Positions 1 to 7,458 of a DNA stretch of 9,667 bases are shown here, in pieces. The notes under the pieces were generated by a model. The model was not told where the DNA came from and made no database searches. It saw nothing but the letters and a program-made list of their open reading frames with translations. The stretch spans positions 1 through 9,667 of the forward strand of contig JAUQPV010000076.1 in assembly GCA_030550225.1 (NCBI GenBank), read 5' to 3'. The stretch is from Acidobacteriota bacterium (GTDB lineage Bacteria > Acidobacteriota > HRBIN11). Made by a program: the position numbers and the translations under genes. Position 1 is the first letter of the stretch; every line of letters starts with the position of its first letter.

Positions 1-31
1 CGACAGGTTGAGCCGCTTCGACCTGCACCAT
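1..31 (-). CDS. rplV: 50S ribosomal protein L22, N-terminal fragment cut by the window edge
   Basis: An ATG at 29-31 follows the rpsS stop after 20 bp and is preceded by a GGAGGG ribosome binding site (37-42) five bases upstream. Only ten codons are visible (MVQVEAAQPV), too few to recognise L22 by sequence. The call rests on position, because rplV almost always follows rpsS in the S10 operon. L22 lines the nascent-peptide exit tunnel of the large subunit. The visible start differs from the common short L22 start (for example MEAKA...), so this protein may carry a short N-terminal extension. The rest lies outside the window. Confidence 0.72.
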   Translation of the reverse strand, partial: MVQVEAAQPV

Positions 32-51
32 CCGATCCCTCCGACCCCGAC

Positions 52-336
52 TTACTCCCGCCGAGCCTTTTTTTCCGACTTATCGGGGTGCCCCCGAAAC
101 GTCCGGGTCGGGGCAAACTCCCCCAGCTTGTGGCCGACCATGTTCTCGGTGATGTACACGGGCACGAAGGTCCGACCATTGTGGACGGCAATCGTTAAGC
201 CGACCATCTCGGGGATGATCGTCGAACGGCGGGACCAGGTCTTGATGACGACCTTCTCCCGGGCCGTCCGAGCCTGCAGGATTTTCTTCAACAAATGGGC
301 GTCGACGAAAGGTCCCTTTTTACTCGACCGACCCAT
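52..336 (-). CDS. rpsS: 30S ribosomal protein S19
   Basis: S19 binds the head of the 30S subunit next to S13 near the decoding-site tRNAs. The 94-residue product starts MGRSSKKGPFVDAHLLKK, the classic S19 N-terminus, continues with the conserved TWSRRSTIIPEMVGLTIAVHNG block and a GHKLGEFAPTRTFRGH segment, and ends in a basic tail, all as expected for the family. An upstream in-frame start at 381 would add 15 residues. The start at 336 is preferred because it gives the family N-terminus and has a strong AGGAGG ribosome binding site just upstream. It normally follows rplB directly, but here a coiled-coil gene intervenes and leaves a 63-bp spacer (337-399). rplV follows after 20 bp. Confidence 0.97.
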   Translation of the reverse strand: MGRSSKKGPFVDAHLLKKILQARTAREKVVIKTWSRRSTIIPEMVGLTIAVHNGRTFVPVYITENMVGHKLGEFAPTRTFRGHPDKSEKKARRE

Positions 337-399
337 CGTGTAGCCTCCTCGAACGAACTGTCTGACGCCGTGCCTCTTCACAAAGCCAGGACCGATAAG

Positions 400-1164
400 C
401 TATCGTCCCCACAGGACCCCCCATAAGACGCTCAAGATAGCCAACAAGACGGCGAACTGCAGGCCCACGATCCAGATAAAATAGCGTATGACTCGTTGCT
501 CCAGGGCTTGCATTTGAGAGGACAGTCGCTGTTCCAATGCCCGGAACTGGGCTAACAGCTCCTCCCGGACCCGGTCGATTTTCTGGTCCAGGGCCTGGAC
601 CTGGGAGGACAGCCTCTGGTCTACGGCTTGAATTTGAGCCATCAGTTCTTCCCGGAATCGGTCGACCTTCTGGTCCACGGCTTGAATTTGAGCCGTCAGT
701 TCTTCCCGGACCCGGTCGACCTTCCGGTCCACGGCTTGAATTTGGGCCGTCAGTTCTTCCCGGACCCGGTCGATTTTCTGGTCCAGGGCCTGGACCTGGG
801 AGGACAGCCTCTGGTCCACGGCTTGAATTTGAGCCATCACTTCTTCCCGGACCCGGTCGATTTTCTGGTCCACGGCTTGAATTTGGGCCGTCAGCTCCTC
901 CCGGACCCGGTCGATTTTCTGGTCCAGGGCCTGGACCTGGGAGGACAGCCTCTGGTCTACGGCTTGAATTTGAGCCATCAGTTCTTCCCGGAATCGGTCG
1001 ACCTTCCGGTCCACGGCTTGAATTTGGGCCGCCAGTTCTTCCCGGAATCGGTCGACCTTCTGGTCGAGGTGAAAGATCATATCCCGGAGTTCGGTTCCCA
1101 GCCGAGATTGTTCCTCGACGCGGCCCTCCAAGTATGCGACTCGTTCCTCCAGGGTGGCTACCAT
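400..1164 (-). CDS. Repetitive coiled-coil protein with C-terminal membrane anchor, inserted between rplB and rpsS
   Basis: The product has 254 residues and no signal peptide. Residues 1-32 (MVATLEERVAYLEGRVEE...) form a short heptad-like leader. Residues 33-220 consist of 18-residue units (type VDQKVDRFREELMAQIQA) and 11-residue units (type VDQRLSSQVQA) in the order 18,18,11,18,18,11,18,18,18,11,18,11. Residues about 225-250 (VIRYFIWIVGLQFAVLLAIL and on to LWGVLW) form one hydrophobic segment, so the rod is probably cytoplasmic and tail-anchored in the inner membrane. The layout resembles the loose group of DUF1640/CCDC90-like coiled-coil plus tail-anchor proteins, but repeats this simple do not prove homology. 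The start is supported by GGAGG six bases upstream, 15 bp after the rplB stop. A small hairpin (393-405, 5-bp stem) overlaps the stop codon. Function is unknown. Its position predicts co-expression with ribosomal proteins. An rplB-rpsS insertion is unusual. Confidence 0.85.
   Translation of the reverse strand: MVATLEERVAYLEGRVEEQSRLGTELRDMIFHLDQKVDRFREELAAQIQAVDRKVDRFREELMAQIQAVDQRLSSQVQALDQKIDRVREELTAQIQAVDQKIDRVREEVMAQIQAVDQRLSSQVQALDQKIDRVREELTAQIQAVDRKVDRVREELTAQIQAVDQKVDRFREELMAQIQAVDQRLSSQVQALDQKIDRVREELLAQFRALEQRLSSQMQALEQRVIRYFIWIVGLQFAVLLAILSVLWGVLWGR
556..670 (-). repeat. 115-bp exact direct repeat, copy 1
   Basis: This block is identical base for base to 892-1006. The offset of 336 bp equals 112 codons (47+47+18 residues), so the duplication keeps frame and register. 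A third related block around 753-850 shares a long core but differs at several bases. Confidence 0.92.
892..1006 (-). repeat. 115-bp exact direct repeat, copy 2
   Basis: Second copy of the block at 556-670, exact across all 115 bases. Exact direct repeats of this size are substrates for slippage or recombination, so repeat number may vary between strains, and short-read assembly of this gene should be treated with caution. Confidence 0.92.
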
Positions 1165-1179
1165 CGGTAACCTCCGCGA

Positions 1180-2001
1180 CTACTTCCGTCGTTTGACGAT
1201 AAAGGTCTGAGTCCGCTTGTTTCGTCGGGTCTTGTAGCCCTTGGTCGGCTGGCCCCACGGCGTCACAGGGTGGCGGCCCGGGTGGGTCTTACCCTCGCCG
1301 CCGCCGTGGGGATGGTCGACGGGGTTCATACAAGTCCCCCGCACGTGGGGGCGACGGCCCAGCCAGCGGGACCGGCCGGCCTTTCCGAGGGTCACATTGA
1401 AGTGGTCGAGGTTCCCGACCTGGCCGACCGTGGCATAGCAGTCCAGGTGTATGCGCCGGATCTCACCCGACGGGAGCCGGACCTGGGCGTACTCGCCCTC
1501 CTTGGCCATGATGATAGCCATCGAGCCAGCCGAACGGGCAATGGCACCGCCGTGGCCCGGCCAGAACTCGACGTTGTGGATCGGGATGCCTTCCGGGATA
1601 TACCGCAAGGGCAAAGCGTTGCCGACCCGGATCTCGGCATCCGGCCCCGTCTGGATGATGTCCCCGACCTTCAGACCGTCAGGATGAAGGATGTAGCGCC
1701 GTTCACCGTCGGCATAGCACACGAGGGCGATGTTCGCCGACCGGTTCGGGTCGTACTCGATCGACTCGACTCGGGCCGGGATGCCGACCTTGTCGTATCG
1801 GCGGAAGTCGATGACCCGGTAGCGTCGCTTGTGACCGCCGCCCCGCCACCAGACAGTAATACGGCCGGCATTATTCCGACCGCTCAGACGCTTCCGCCCG
1901 AAGGTCAGGGGCTTGTATGGCTCGTCCCGCGTGACCTCCGTCCGGACCAAGACGGTCATGAACCGGCGACCGGGCGTATACGGTTTAAACCGCTTCAACA
2001 T
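1180..2001 (-). CDS. rplB: 50S ribosomal protein L2
   Basis: L2 is a primary 23S rRNA binding protein close to the peptidyl transferase centre and subunit bridges. The 273-residue product has the usual length. It begins MLKRFKPYTPGRRFMTVLVR, carries WWRGGGHKRRYRVIDFRR (about 51-68), and has the family signature MNPVDHPHGGGEGKTHPGRH (about 225-244), including the conserved histidine in HPHGGGEG implicated in peptidyl transfer. It ends in the basic tail FIVKRRK. It starts 14 bp after rplW, and its ribosome binding site is only a modest GGGGA. The signature is preceded by RGTC where RGVA is commoner, a minor variation. The next gene downstream is not rpsS but the coiled-coil gene. Confidence 0.98.
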   Translation of the reverse strand: MLKRFKPYTPGRRFMTVLVRTEVTRDEPYKPLTFGRKRLSGRNNAGRITVWWRGGGHKRRYRVIDFRRYDKVGIPARVESIEYDPNRSANIALVCYADGERRYILHPDGLKVGDIIQTGPDAEIRVGNALPLRYIPEGIPIHNVEFWPGHGGAIARSAGSMAIIMAKEGEYAQVRLPSGEIRRIHLDCYATVGQVGNLDHFNVTLGKAGRSRWLGRRPHVRGTCMNPVDHPHGGGEGKTHPGRHPVTPWGQPTKGYKTRRNKRTQTFIVKRRK

Positions 2002-2015
2002 GGCCTATCCCCATA

Positions 2016-2318
2016 TCAGAGCTGTAGGATATCGATCTTCTGACCGGCTTGGAGCTTCACCAAGGCTTTCTTCCAGGCCGTCTTGTAGCCCCGTCGGCCC
2101 CGTCGCCACATCCGACCCCGGGGCTTTGGCTTCATACGGATGATACGGACCTTCTCGACCTTTACGCCGAAGATCTGCTCGACAGCTTGACGAATCTGGA
2201 TCTTGTTGGCCGCCGGATGGACCCGGAAGGTATACCAGTTCTGCGTCTCTCGCAGGCGGTCGGCCTTTTCGGAGTACACGGGGACTTGTACGATTTCATA
2301 AGGACTCAGCGCCTTCAT
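2016..2318 (-). CDS. rplW: 50S ribosomal protein L23
   Basis: L23 sits at the polypeptide exit and is the docking site for trigger factor and the signal recognition particle. The 100-residue product has the family core: a PVYSEKADRLRETQNWYTF segment near the N-terminus, then KIQIRQAVEQIFGVKVEKVR, then a long basic loop (KPKPRGRMWRRGRRGYKT). Its ATG (2316-2318) overlaps the TGA of rplD (2315-2317) in an ATGA arrangement, which suggests translational coupling. An in-frame TTG at 2327 would add three residues, but the coupled ATG is preferred. Confidence 0.97.
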   Translation of the reverse strand: MKALSPYEIVQVPVYSEKADRLRETQNWYTFRVHPAANKIQIRQAVEQIFGVKVEKVRIIRMKPKPRGRMWRRGRRGYKTAWKKALVKLQAGQKIDILQL

Positions 2319-2947
2319 GGCTGACAAATCCTCTGAAGCTCTTCAAAGGCCCGTTGGGTCACGACCAAATGTGTATGAGTCAGTAAATGATAAGCGTGGA
2401 CATCTCGGACGGCCGCCACGTCGACGCCCGGGATATTCCGCACAGACTTAACGAAGTTCTCCTCAGGTTGAAGGTCGACGAACAGGACTCGGTCCGTCCC
2501 CGGCCGGAGGCCGAGCCGTTCCAAGAGGGCCACACCGGCCTTCGTCGAGGGCCGCTCCATCGTCAAGGCGTGAAGGACCGTTACCCGTCCCTCCCGGAGG
2601 CGATCGGCCAAGACGATCCGCAAGGCCAGCCGGGTCTTCTTGGCCGGCAAGGGGTAGGCATAGTCCCGGGGCTTAGGACCGAACACCGTCCCGCCGCCGA
2701 CCCACAGGGGGGACCGAATGCTCCCATGGCGGGCCCGGCCCGTGCCCTTCTGCCGCCAGGGTTTCCGGCCGCCGCCCCGGACCTCGCCCCGGGTCTTGGT
2801 CGAGTGGGTCCCCCGTCGTCGGGACGCCAGATAGTGCCGGACGACCTCCCATACGACGTAGGTCTTGGGCGGTGTCTCCAAGAGGTCCGGTCCGACCTCG
2901 ACCCGATCGACGACCTCGTCTCCCATCGTCCGCACGGGGAGTTCCAT
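2315..2947 (-). CDS. rplD: 50S ribosomal protein L4
   Basis: L4 binds 23S rRNA and extends a loop into the exit tunnel. In Escherichia coli it also represses its own S10 operon. The 210-residue product carries the conserved basic tunnel-loop region at residues 52-91 (TRGEVRGGGRKPWRQKGTGR, then ARHGSIRSPLWVGGG), followed by the globular C-terminal domain (VLFVDLQPEENFVKSVRNIP). Length is normal. The ATG follows the rplC stop after 2 bp, and a GGAGG ribosome binding site lies inside the last rplC codons. Whether L4 autoregulates here cannot be judged, because the spacer before rpsJ is only 18 bp and leaves no room for an E. coli type leader. Confidence 0.98.
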   Translation of the reverse strand: MELPVRTMGDEVVDRVEVGPDLLETPPKTYVVWEVVRHYLASRRRGTHSTKTRGEVRGGGRKPWRQKGTGRARHGSIRSPLWVGGGTVFGPKPRDYAYPLPAKKTRLALRIVLADRLREGRVTVLHALTMERPSTKAGVALLERLGLRPGTDRVLFVDLQPEENFVKSVRNIPGVDVAAVRDVHAYHLLTHTHLVVTQRAFEELQRICQP

Positions 2948-2949
2948 CG

Positions 2950-3642
2950 TCAGCCTCCGACTCGCTGTCGCACGGCGGCATACTCTTCCATCTGTCCGGC
3001 GAGGGTCGACTTGGCCTTCAGGACGTATACGTAGCCGTTGGGGGCCCCGGGGACGCTTCCGACGACCCCAAGGACGTGTTCCTCGGGGACGATCAGGGCC
3101 ACCCGCAGGTTCCGGACCTTCAGCCGGCGGGAAGCCATCCGACCTGCCATCCGCTTACCCTTCAAGACCCGACCGGGGTCGGTATTCGTCCCGATCGAGC
3201 CAGGCCGCCGGTGGACCTTGGACCCGTGGGAGGCCGGCCCCCCGCCAAAGCCGTGGCGGTGGACCCCGCCTTGGAAGCCCCGGCCTTTCGTCCAACCGAC
3301 CACGTCGACCTTTTCTCCCGTCTGGAACACATCAGCGACCGTGATCTGCTGGCCCAATCGGACTTCCCCCAGGATCGGGAATTCGACCACCTTCCGGACC
3401 AAGGGCAGACCATGCTTCTTCAGGTATCCCTGAAGGGGCCGGTTCAGGTGGTGAGCCTTCACTGGCTCCAACAAACCCAGCTGAACGGCCCGGTAACCGT
3501 CCCGTTGCGGGGTCCGGATCCGAGTCACGACACAGGGCCCGACCCGCAAGATCGTCAGAGGCCAGACCCGACCGTCCTCATCAAACCACTGCATCATGCC
3601 AATCTTCCGACCGATGAGACCGGCGACCGTATATCCAGGCAT
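2950..3642 (-). CDS. rplC: 50S ribosomal protein L3
   Basis: L3 is an early-assembly 23S rRNA binding protein whose loop approaches the peptidyl transferase centre. The product has 230 residues, starts MPGYTVAGLIGRKIGMMQWF, and has the signature region TKGRGFQGGVHRHGFGGGPA at 118-137 followed by SHGSKVHRRPGSIGTNTDPG. It is about 20 residues longer than many bacterial L3 proteins because of an extended C-terminus (AKSTLAGQMEEYAAVRQRVGG region). A GTG at 3660 would add six residues. The ATG at 3642 is preferred because it gives the family N-terminus and has a GGGGAG ribosome binding site seven bases upstream. It lies 39 bp after rpsJ. Confidence 0.98.
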   Translation of the reverse strand: MPGYTVAGLIGRKIGMMQWFDEDGRVWPLTILRVGPCVVTRIRTPQRDGYRAVQLGLLEPVKAHHLNRPLQGYLKKHGLPLVRKVVEFPILGEVRLGQQITVADVFQTGEKVDVVGWTKGRGFQGGVHRHGFGGGPASHGSKVHRRPGSIGTNTDPGRVLKGKRMAGRMASRRLKVRNLRVALIVPEEHVLGVVGSVPGAPNGYVYVLKAKSTLAGQMEEYAAVRQRVGG

Positions 3643-3681
3643 GGTCGTTCTCCCCGTCACGCCGTCACGACATCACGCCTA

Positions 3682-4005
3682 TCAGAGTTCAATACCCGGC
3701 GCCTTGATCTCCACGTCCACGCCGGCCGGGAGCTCCAGTCGCATCAGGGCGTCGATCGTCTGGGGCGTCGGGGCGATGATGTCGATCAGGCGCTTGTGCG
3801 TCCGGATCTCGAACTGCTCCCGCGACTTCTTGTCCGTATGAGGCGACCGCAGGACCGTCCATCGGCTGATCTCCGTCGGCAAGGGGATGGGTCCCGCTAC
3901 CCGGGCGCCCGTCCGTCGGGCCGTCAGGACGATCTCCCGGGCCGACTGGTCGATCAGCCGGTGGTCAAAGGACTTTAGCTTGATACGGATCCGGGGTTCC
4001 TTCAT
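3682..4005 (-). CDS. rpsJ: 30S ribosomal protein S10 (NusE)
   Basis: S10 is a 30S head protein. As NusE it joins NusB in transcription antitermination of rRNA operons and links to NusG. The 107-residue product contains the conserved region VAGPIPLPTEISRWTVLRSP followed by HTDKKSREQFEIRTHKRLID. It is slightly longer than the common 102-105 residues. The ATG at 4005 has a GGAGG ribosome binding site eight bases upstream, better placed than the in-frame GTG at 4014, which lies too close to it. It follows fusA after only 18 bp. In many bacteria tuf lies between fusA and rpsJ, but here it does not, so the str and S10 clusters are fused. Confidence 0.98.
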   Translation of the reverse strand: MKEPRIRIKLKSFDHRLIDQSAREIVLTARRTGARVAGPIPLPTEISRWTVLRSPHTDKKSREQFEIRTHKRLIDIIAPTPQTIDALMRLELPAGVDVEIKAPGIEL

Positions 4006-4023
4006 ACCCTTCACCTCCGACGC

Positions 4024-6099
<2,076 letters not shown>

Positions 6100-6119
6100 C
6101 GCCGTCTTCCCTCACGACC

Positions 6120-6590
6120 TCACCATCGGAAGTGGGCAAAGGCCCGGTTGGCCTCCGCCATCCGATGGACCTCATCCCGCTTGCGGACCGCCGCCCCCCG
6201 GCCCTGGGCCGCCTCCAGAAGTTCCGCCGCCAAGCGTTCCTGCATCGACTTCTCGTTCCGCTGTCGGGCCGCCTCCAGGACCCAGCGCATGCTCAGCGAG
6301 ACCGATCGATACTCGGGAACCTCGATGGGGATCTGGTACGTCGCGCCCCCGATCCGGCGAGAACGGACCTCCATCCGAGGCCGACAGTTCTCGATGGCCT
6401 GCAGGAAGACCTTCAGGGGCTCCTCCTTCGTCCGCTGACGGATCAGCTCCATGGCCTCGTAGAAAATCCGCTCGGCCTTCGACTTCTTCCCCTTACGCAT
6501 GATGTGGTTGATGAACTTCATGACCAATGTGCTGTGATAGACCGGGTCGGGTAAAACTTCCCGTCGTTCGACCGGACCCTTGCGAGGCAT
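6120..6590 (-). CDS. rpsG: 30S ribosomal protein S7
   Basis: S7 nucleates assembly of the 30S head and contacts the E-site tRNA. In E. coli it represses the str operon by binding the rpsL-rpsG intercistronic RNA. The 156-residue product begins MPRKGPVERREVLPDPVYHS, contains VMKFINHIMRKGKKSKAERI, the core ENCRPRMEVRSRRIGGATYQ with IPIEVP, and ends AEANRAFAHFRW, as in the short bacterial S7 class. An upstream ATG at 6647 would add 19 residues unlike S7. The start at 6590 has an AAGGAG ribosome binding site seven bases upstream. The 401-bp spacer separating it from rpsL is unusually long. Confidence 0.98.
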   Translation of the reverse strand: MPRKGPVERREVLPDPVYHSTLVMKFINHIMRKGKKSKAERIFYEAMELIRQRTKEEPLKVFLQAIENCRPRMEVRSRRIGGATYQIPIEVPEYRSVSLSMRWVLEAARQRNEKSMQERLAAELLEAAQGRGAAVRKRDEVHRMAEANRAFAHFRW

Positions 6591-6610
6591 GGCCGTCTCC
6601 TTAAGTATTC

Positions 6611-6658
6611 GGCAGAAAGGCAATCGGGCAGTCAGGCCGTAAAGCAATGAGGTCGTAA
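6611..6658 (+). repeat. Degenerate 8-bp tandem array A, consensus GGCNGTAA
   Basis: Six consecutive 8-bp units read on the plus strand: GGCAGAAA, GGCAATCG, GGCAGTCA, GGCCGTAA, AGCAATGA, GGTCGTAA. Four of the six match the consensus at six or seven of its seven fixed positions, and phase is kept across the array. It lies just upstream of the rpsG ribosome binding site in the presumed mRNA leader. Confidence 0.62.
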
Positions 6659-6676
6659 GATGTGGGGAACCGACTG

Positions 6677-6696
6677 GCCATCGTCAGGCCGATGGC
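6677..6696. repeat. Perfect 7-bp inverted repeat with 6-base loop
   Basis: GCCATCG at 6677-6683 and CGATGGC at 6690-6696 are exact reverse complements around a 6-base loop. No T-run follows in the transcribed direction, so it does not look like an intrinsic terminator. It would form a hairpin in the leader of any transcript started at the candidate promoter 6712-6740. Confidence 0.55.
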
Positions 6697-6711
6697 TGTG
6701 TCTCCCCCGCT

Positions 6712-6740
6712 TCCATAGATTCATGACGACGTACCGTCAA
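6712..6740 (-). promoter_or_regulatory. Possible internal promoter for rpsG-fusA
   Basis: On the minus strand TTGACG (6735-6740) is followed after exactly 17 bases by TATGGA (6712-6717). The -35 matches five of six consensus bases, but the -10 matches only three, so this is weak evidence. It lies about 120 bp upstream of rpsG, between the two inverted 8-bp arrays, where an internal promoter could separate rpsG-fusA expression from rpsL. Confidence 0.3.
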
Positions 6741-6849
6741 GACGGGGTCAGGCGAGAAGGGGTCACCAAGGCCGAATCGCCGTCCGACTCATCCCAACAC
6801 CCTTCTCCAGCGACGGGAACGTCGGTTCCATCCCCTGGGCCGAATTCCC

Positions 6850-6881
6850 TTACCGTCTTATGGCCTTACTGCCTCACTCCA
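6850..6881 (-). repeat. Degenerate 8-bp tandem array B, inverted relative to array A
   Basis: On the minus strand the units TGGAGTGA, GGCAGTAA, GGCCATAA, GACGGTAA run in tandem with the same GGCNGTAA consensus as 6611-6658 but in opposite orientation. The segment 6862-6873 is the reverse complement of 6627-6638 at 11 of 12 positions, so the two arrays could pair in a transcript that reads through the spacer. Confidence 0.58.
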
Positions 6882-6928
6882 CGGCCGGTTAGAAATGCGA
6901 ATCCCCATCGTCTCAAAGGACCGCCTGG

Positions 6929-6943
6929 AAAAGAAGGCGCTTC
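6929..6943 (-). terminator. Weak stem plus T-run downstream of rpsL
   Basis: On the minus strand GAAG-CGC-CTTC is followed directly by TTTT, about 48 bp after the rpsL stop. The stem is only 4 bp and the T-run only 4 bases, too weak for an efficient terminator. It might attenuate transcription into rpsG. Low confidence. Confidence 0.2.
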
Positions 6944-6991
6944 GAGGCCGATGGCCGGACGGGTCGGAATCGGTCCCCGTTTGGAAAGGGG

Positions 6992-7366
6992 CTACTTCTT
7001 CGGGCGCTTGGTCCCATACTTGGAGCGGGACCGACGACGCGCTTCTACGCCAGCGGCGTCCAGGGTGCCGCGGACGATATGATAGCGGACGCCTGGCAGA
7101 TCTTTCACACGCCCACCCCGGACCAAAACCTTCGAGTGCTCCTGCAAGTTATGGCCGATGCCCGGGATGTAGGCCGTCACTTCCATCCCGTTCGTCAACT
7201 TGACACGGGCGACCTTCCGGAGAGCCGAATTCGGCTTCTTGGGCGTCGTCACGAACACACGTGTGCACACACCCGCCTTAAAGGGATTCCCCTGCAAGGC
7301 CGGACTTTTGGATTTGCGCCGGACCCTCTCTCGGCCCATCCGAACTAACTGATTGATCGTCGGCAT
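6992..7366 (-). CDS. rpsL: 30S ribosomal protein S12
   Basis: S12 lies at the decoding centre and controls translational accuracy. The 124-residue product begins MPTINQLVRMGRERVRRKSK, contains TPKKPNSALRKVARVKLTNG (41-60) and GGRVKDLPGVRYHIVRGTLD (84-103), and ends SKYGTKRPKK. The two lysine-containing segments where streptomycin-resistance substitutions usually fall (PKKPN and RVKDLPG) carry the common, presumably sensitive residues. The ATG at 7366 gives the universal S12 N-terminus. The in-frame TTG at 7372 would add two residues. The ribosome binding site is a moderate AGGGG nine bases upstream. It is the first gene of the operon, with a promoter ending about 40 bp upstream. Confidence 0.98.
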   Translation of the reverse strand: MPTINQLVRMGRERVRRKSKSPALQGNPFKAGVCTRVFVTTPKKPNSALRKVARVKLTNGMEVTAYIPGIGHNLQEHSKVLVRGGRVKDLPGVRYHIVRGTLDAAGVEARRRSRSKYGTKRPKK

Positions 7367-7404
7367 GCGCAATCGCCCCTATCATTCCAGTTCACGTGTT
7401 CAGG

Positions 7405-7433
7405 AATTTAGACCTCAGCTGGGGTCCTGTCAA
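7405..7433 (-). promoter_or_regulatory. Proximal str-operon promoter (P2)
   Basis: On the minus strand a perfect TTGACA -35 (7428-7433) is followed after exactly 17 bases by TAAATT (7405-7410), which matches four of six -10 positions. Predicted transcription starts near 7398 and leaves about 31 bases of leader before rpsL. Placement, spacing and the perfect -35 make it the best candidate for the main promoter of the ribosomal operon. Confidence 0.65.
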
Positions 7434-7458
7434 GAGTCCACGGGACCGATGCCCTTCA

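Larger units (their letters stand above)
505..1068 (-). repeat. In-gene tandem repeat of 54-bp and 33-bp units
   Basis: The repeat tract encodes residues 33-220 of the coiled-coil protein. Twelve units alternate between 54 bp (18 residues) and 33 bp (11 residues), mostly in an 18-18-11 higher-order period of 47 residues (141 bp). The reading frame stays open throughout. Near-identity extends to synonymous positions, so the tract looks amplified or homogenised recently at the DNA level. It also creates long spurious open frames on the opposite strand. Confidence 0.93.
6591..6991 (-). other. Long rpsL-rpsG intercistronic spacer
   Basis: This 401-bp spacer holds no credible gene on either strand. 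In transcript order it contains a weak stem plus T-run (6929-6943), an 8-bp repeat array (6850-6881), a GGAA-loop hairpin with 5-bp stem (6811-6824), a possible promoter (6712-6740), a 7-bp stem with 6-base loop (6677-6696), a second 8-bp array in the opposite orientation (6611-6658), then the rpsG ribosome binding site. In E. coli the equivalent interval is about 100 bases and is the S7 regulatory target, so a regulatory role is plausible but unproven. Confidence 0.6.

Noticed and set aside
505..1068. Periodic repeats considered as a CRISPR array
   Set aside because: Units are contiguous and in frame, with no unique spacers, and they encode a regular coiled coil.
537..1196. Long plus-strand open frames (537-1196 and 628-1170) rich in G, P, L or FFPD repeats
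   Set aside because: They are the antisense of the coiled-coil repeat tract. Periodic DNA without stops in one frame tends to lack them in others. There is no ribosome binding site or family resemblance, and the minus frame gives a coherent protein.
320..1258. 312-codon minus-strand frame full of RPGPGR-type repeats
   Set aside because: Out-of-frame shadow of the coiled-coil gene. It overlaps both rplB and rpsS, whose frames are certain.
6660..7082. 140-codon plus-strand open frame across the rpsL-rpsG spacer
   Set aside because: It overlaps the 3' end of rpsL in antisense, has low-complexity P/S/G-rich composition, and has no ribosome binding site or recognisable domain.
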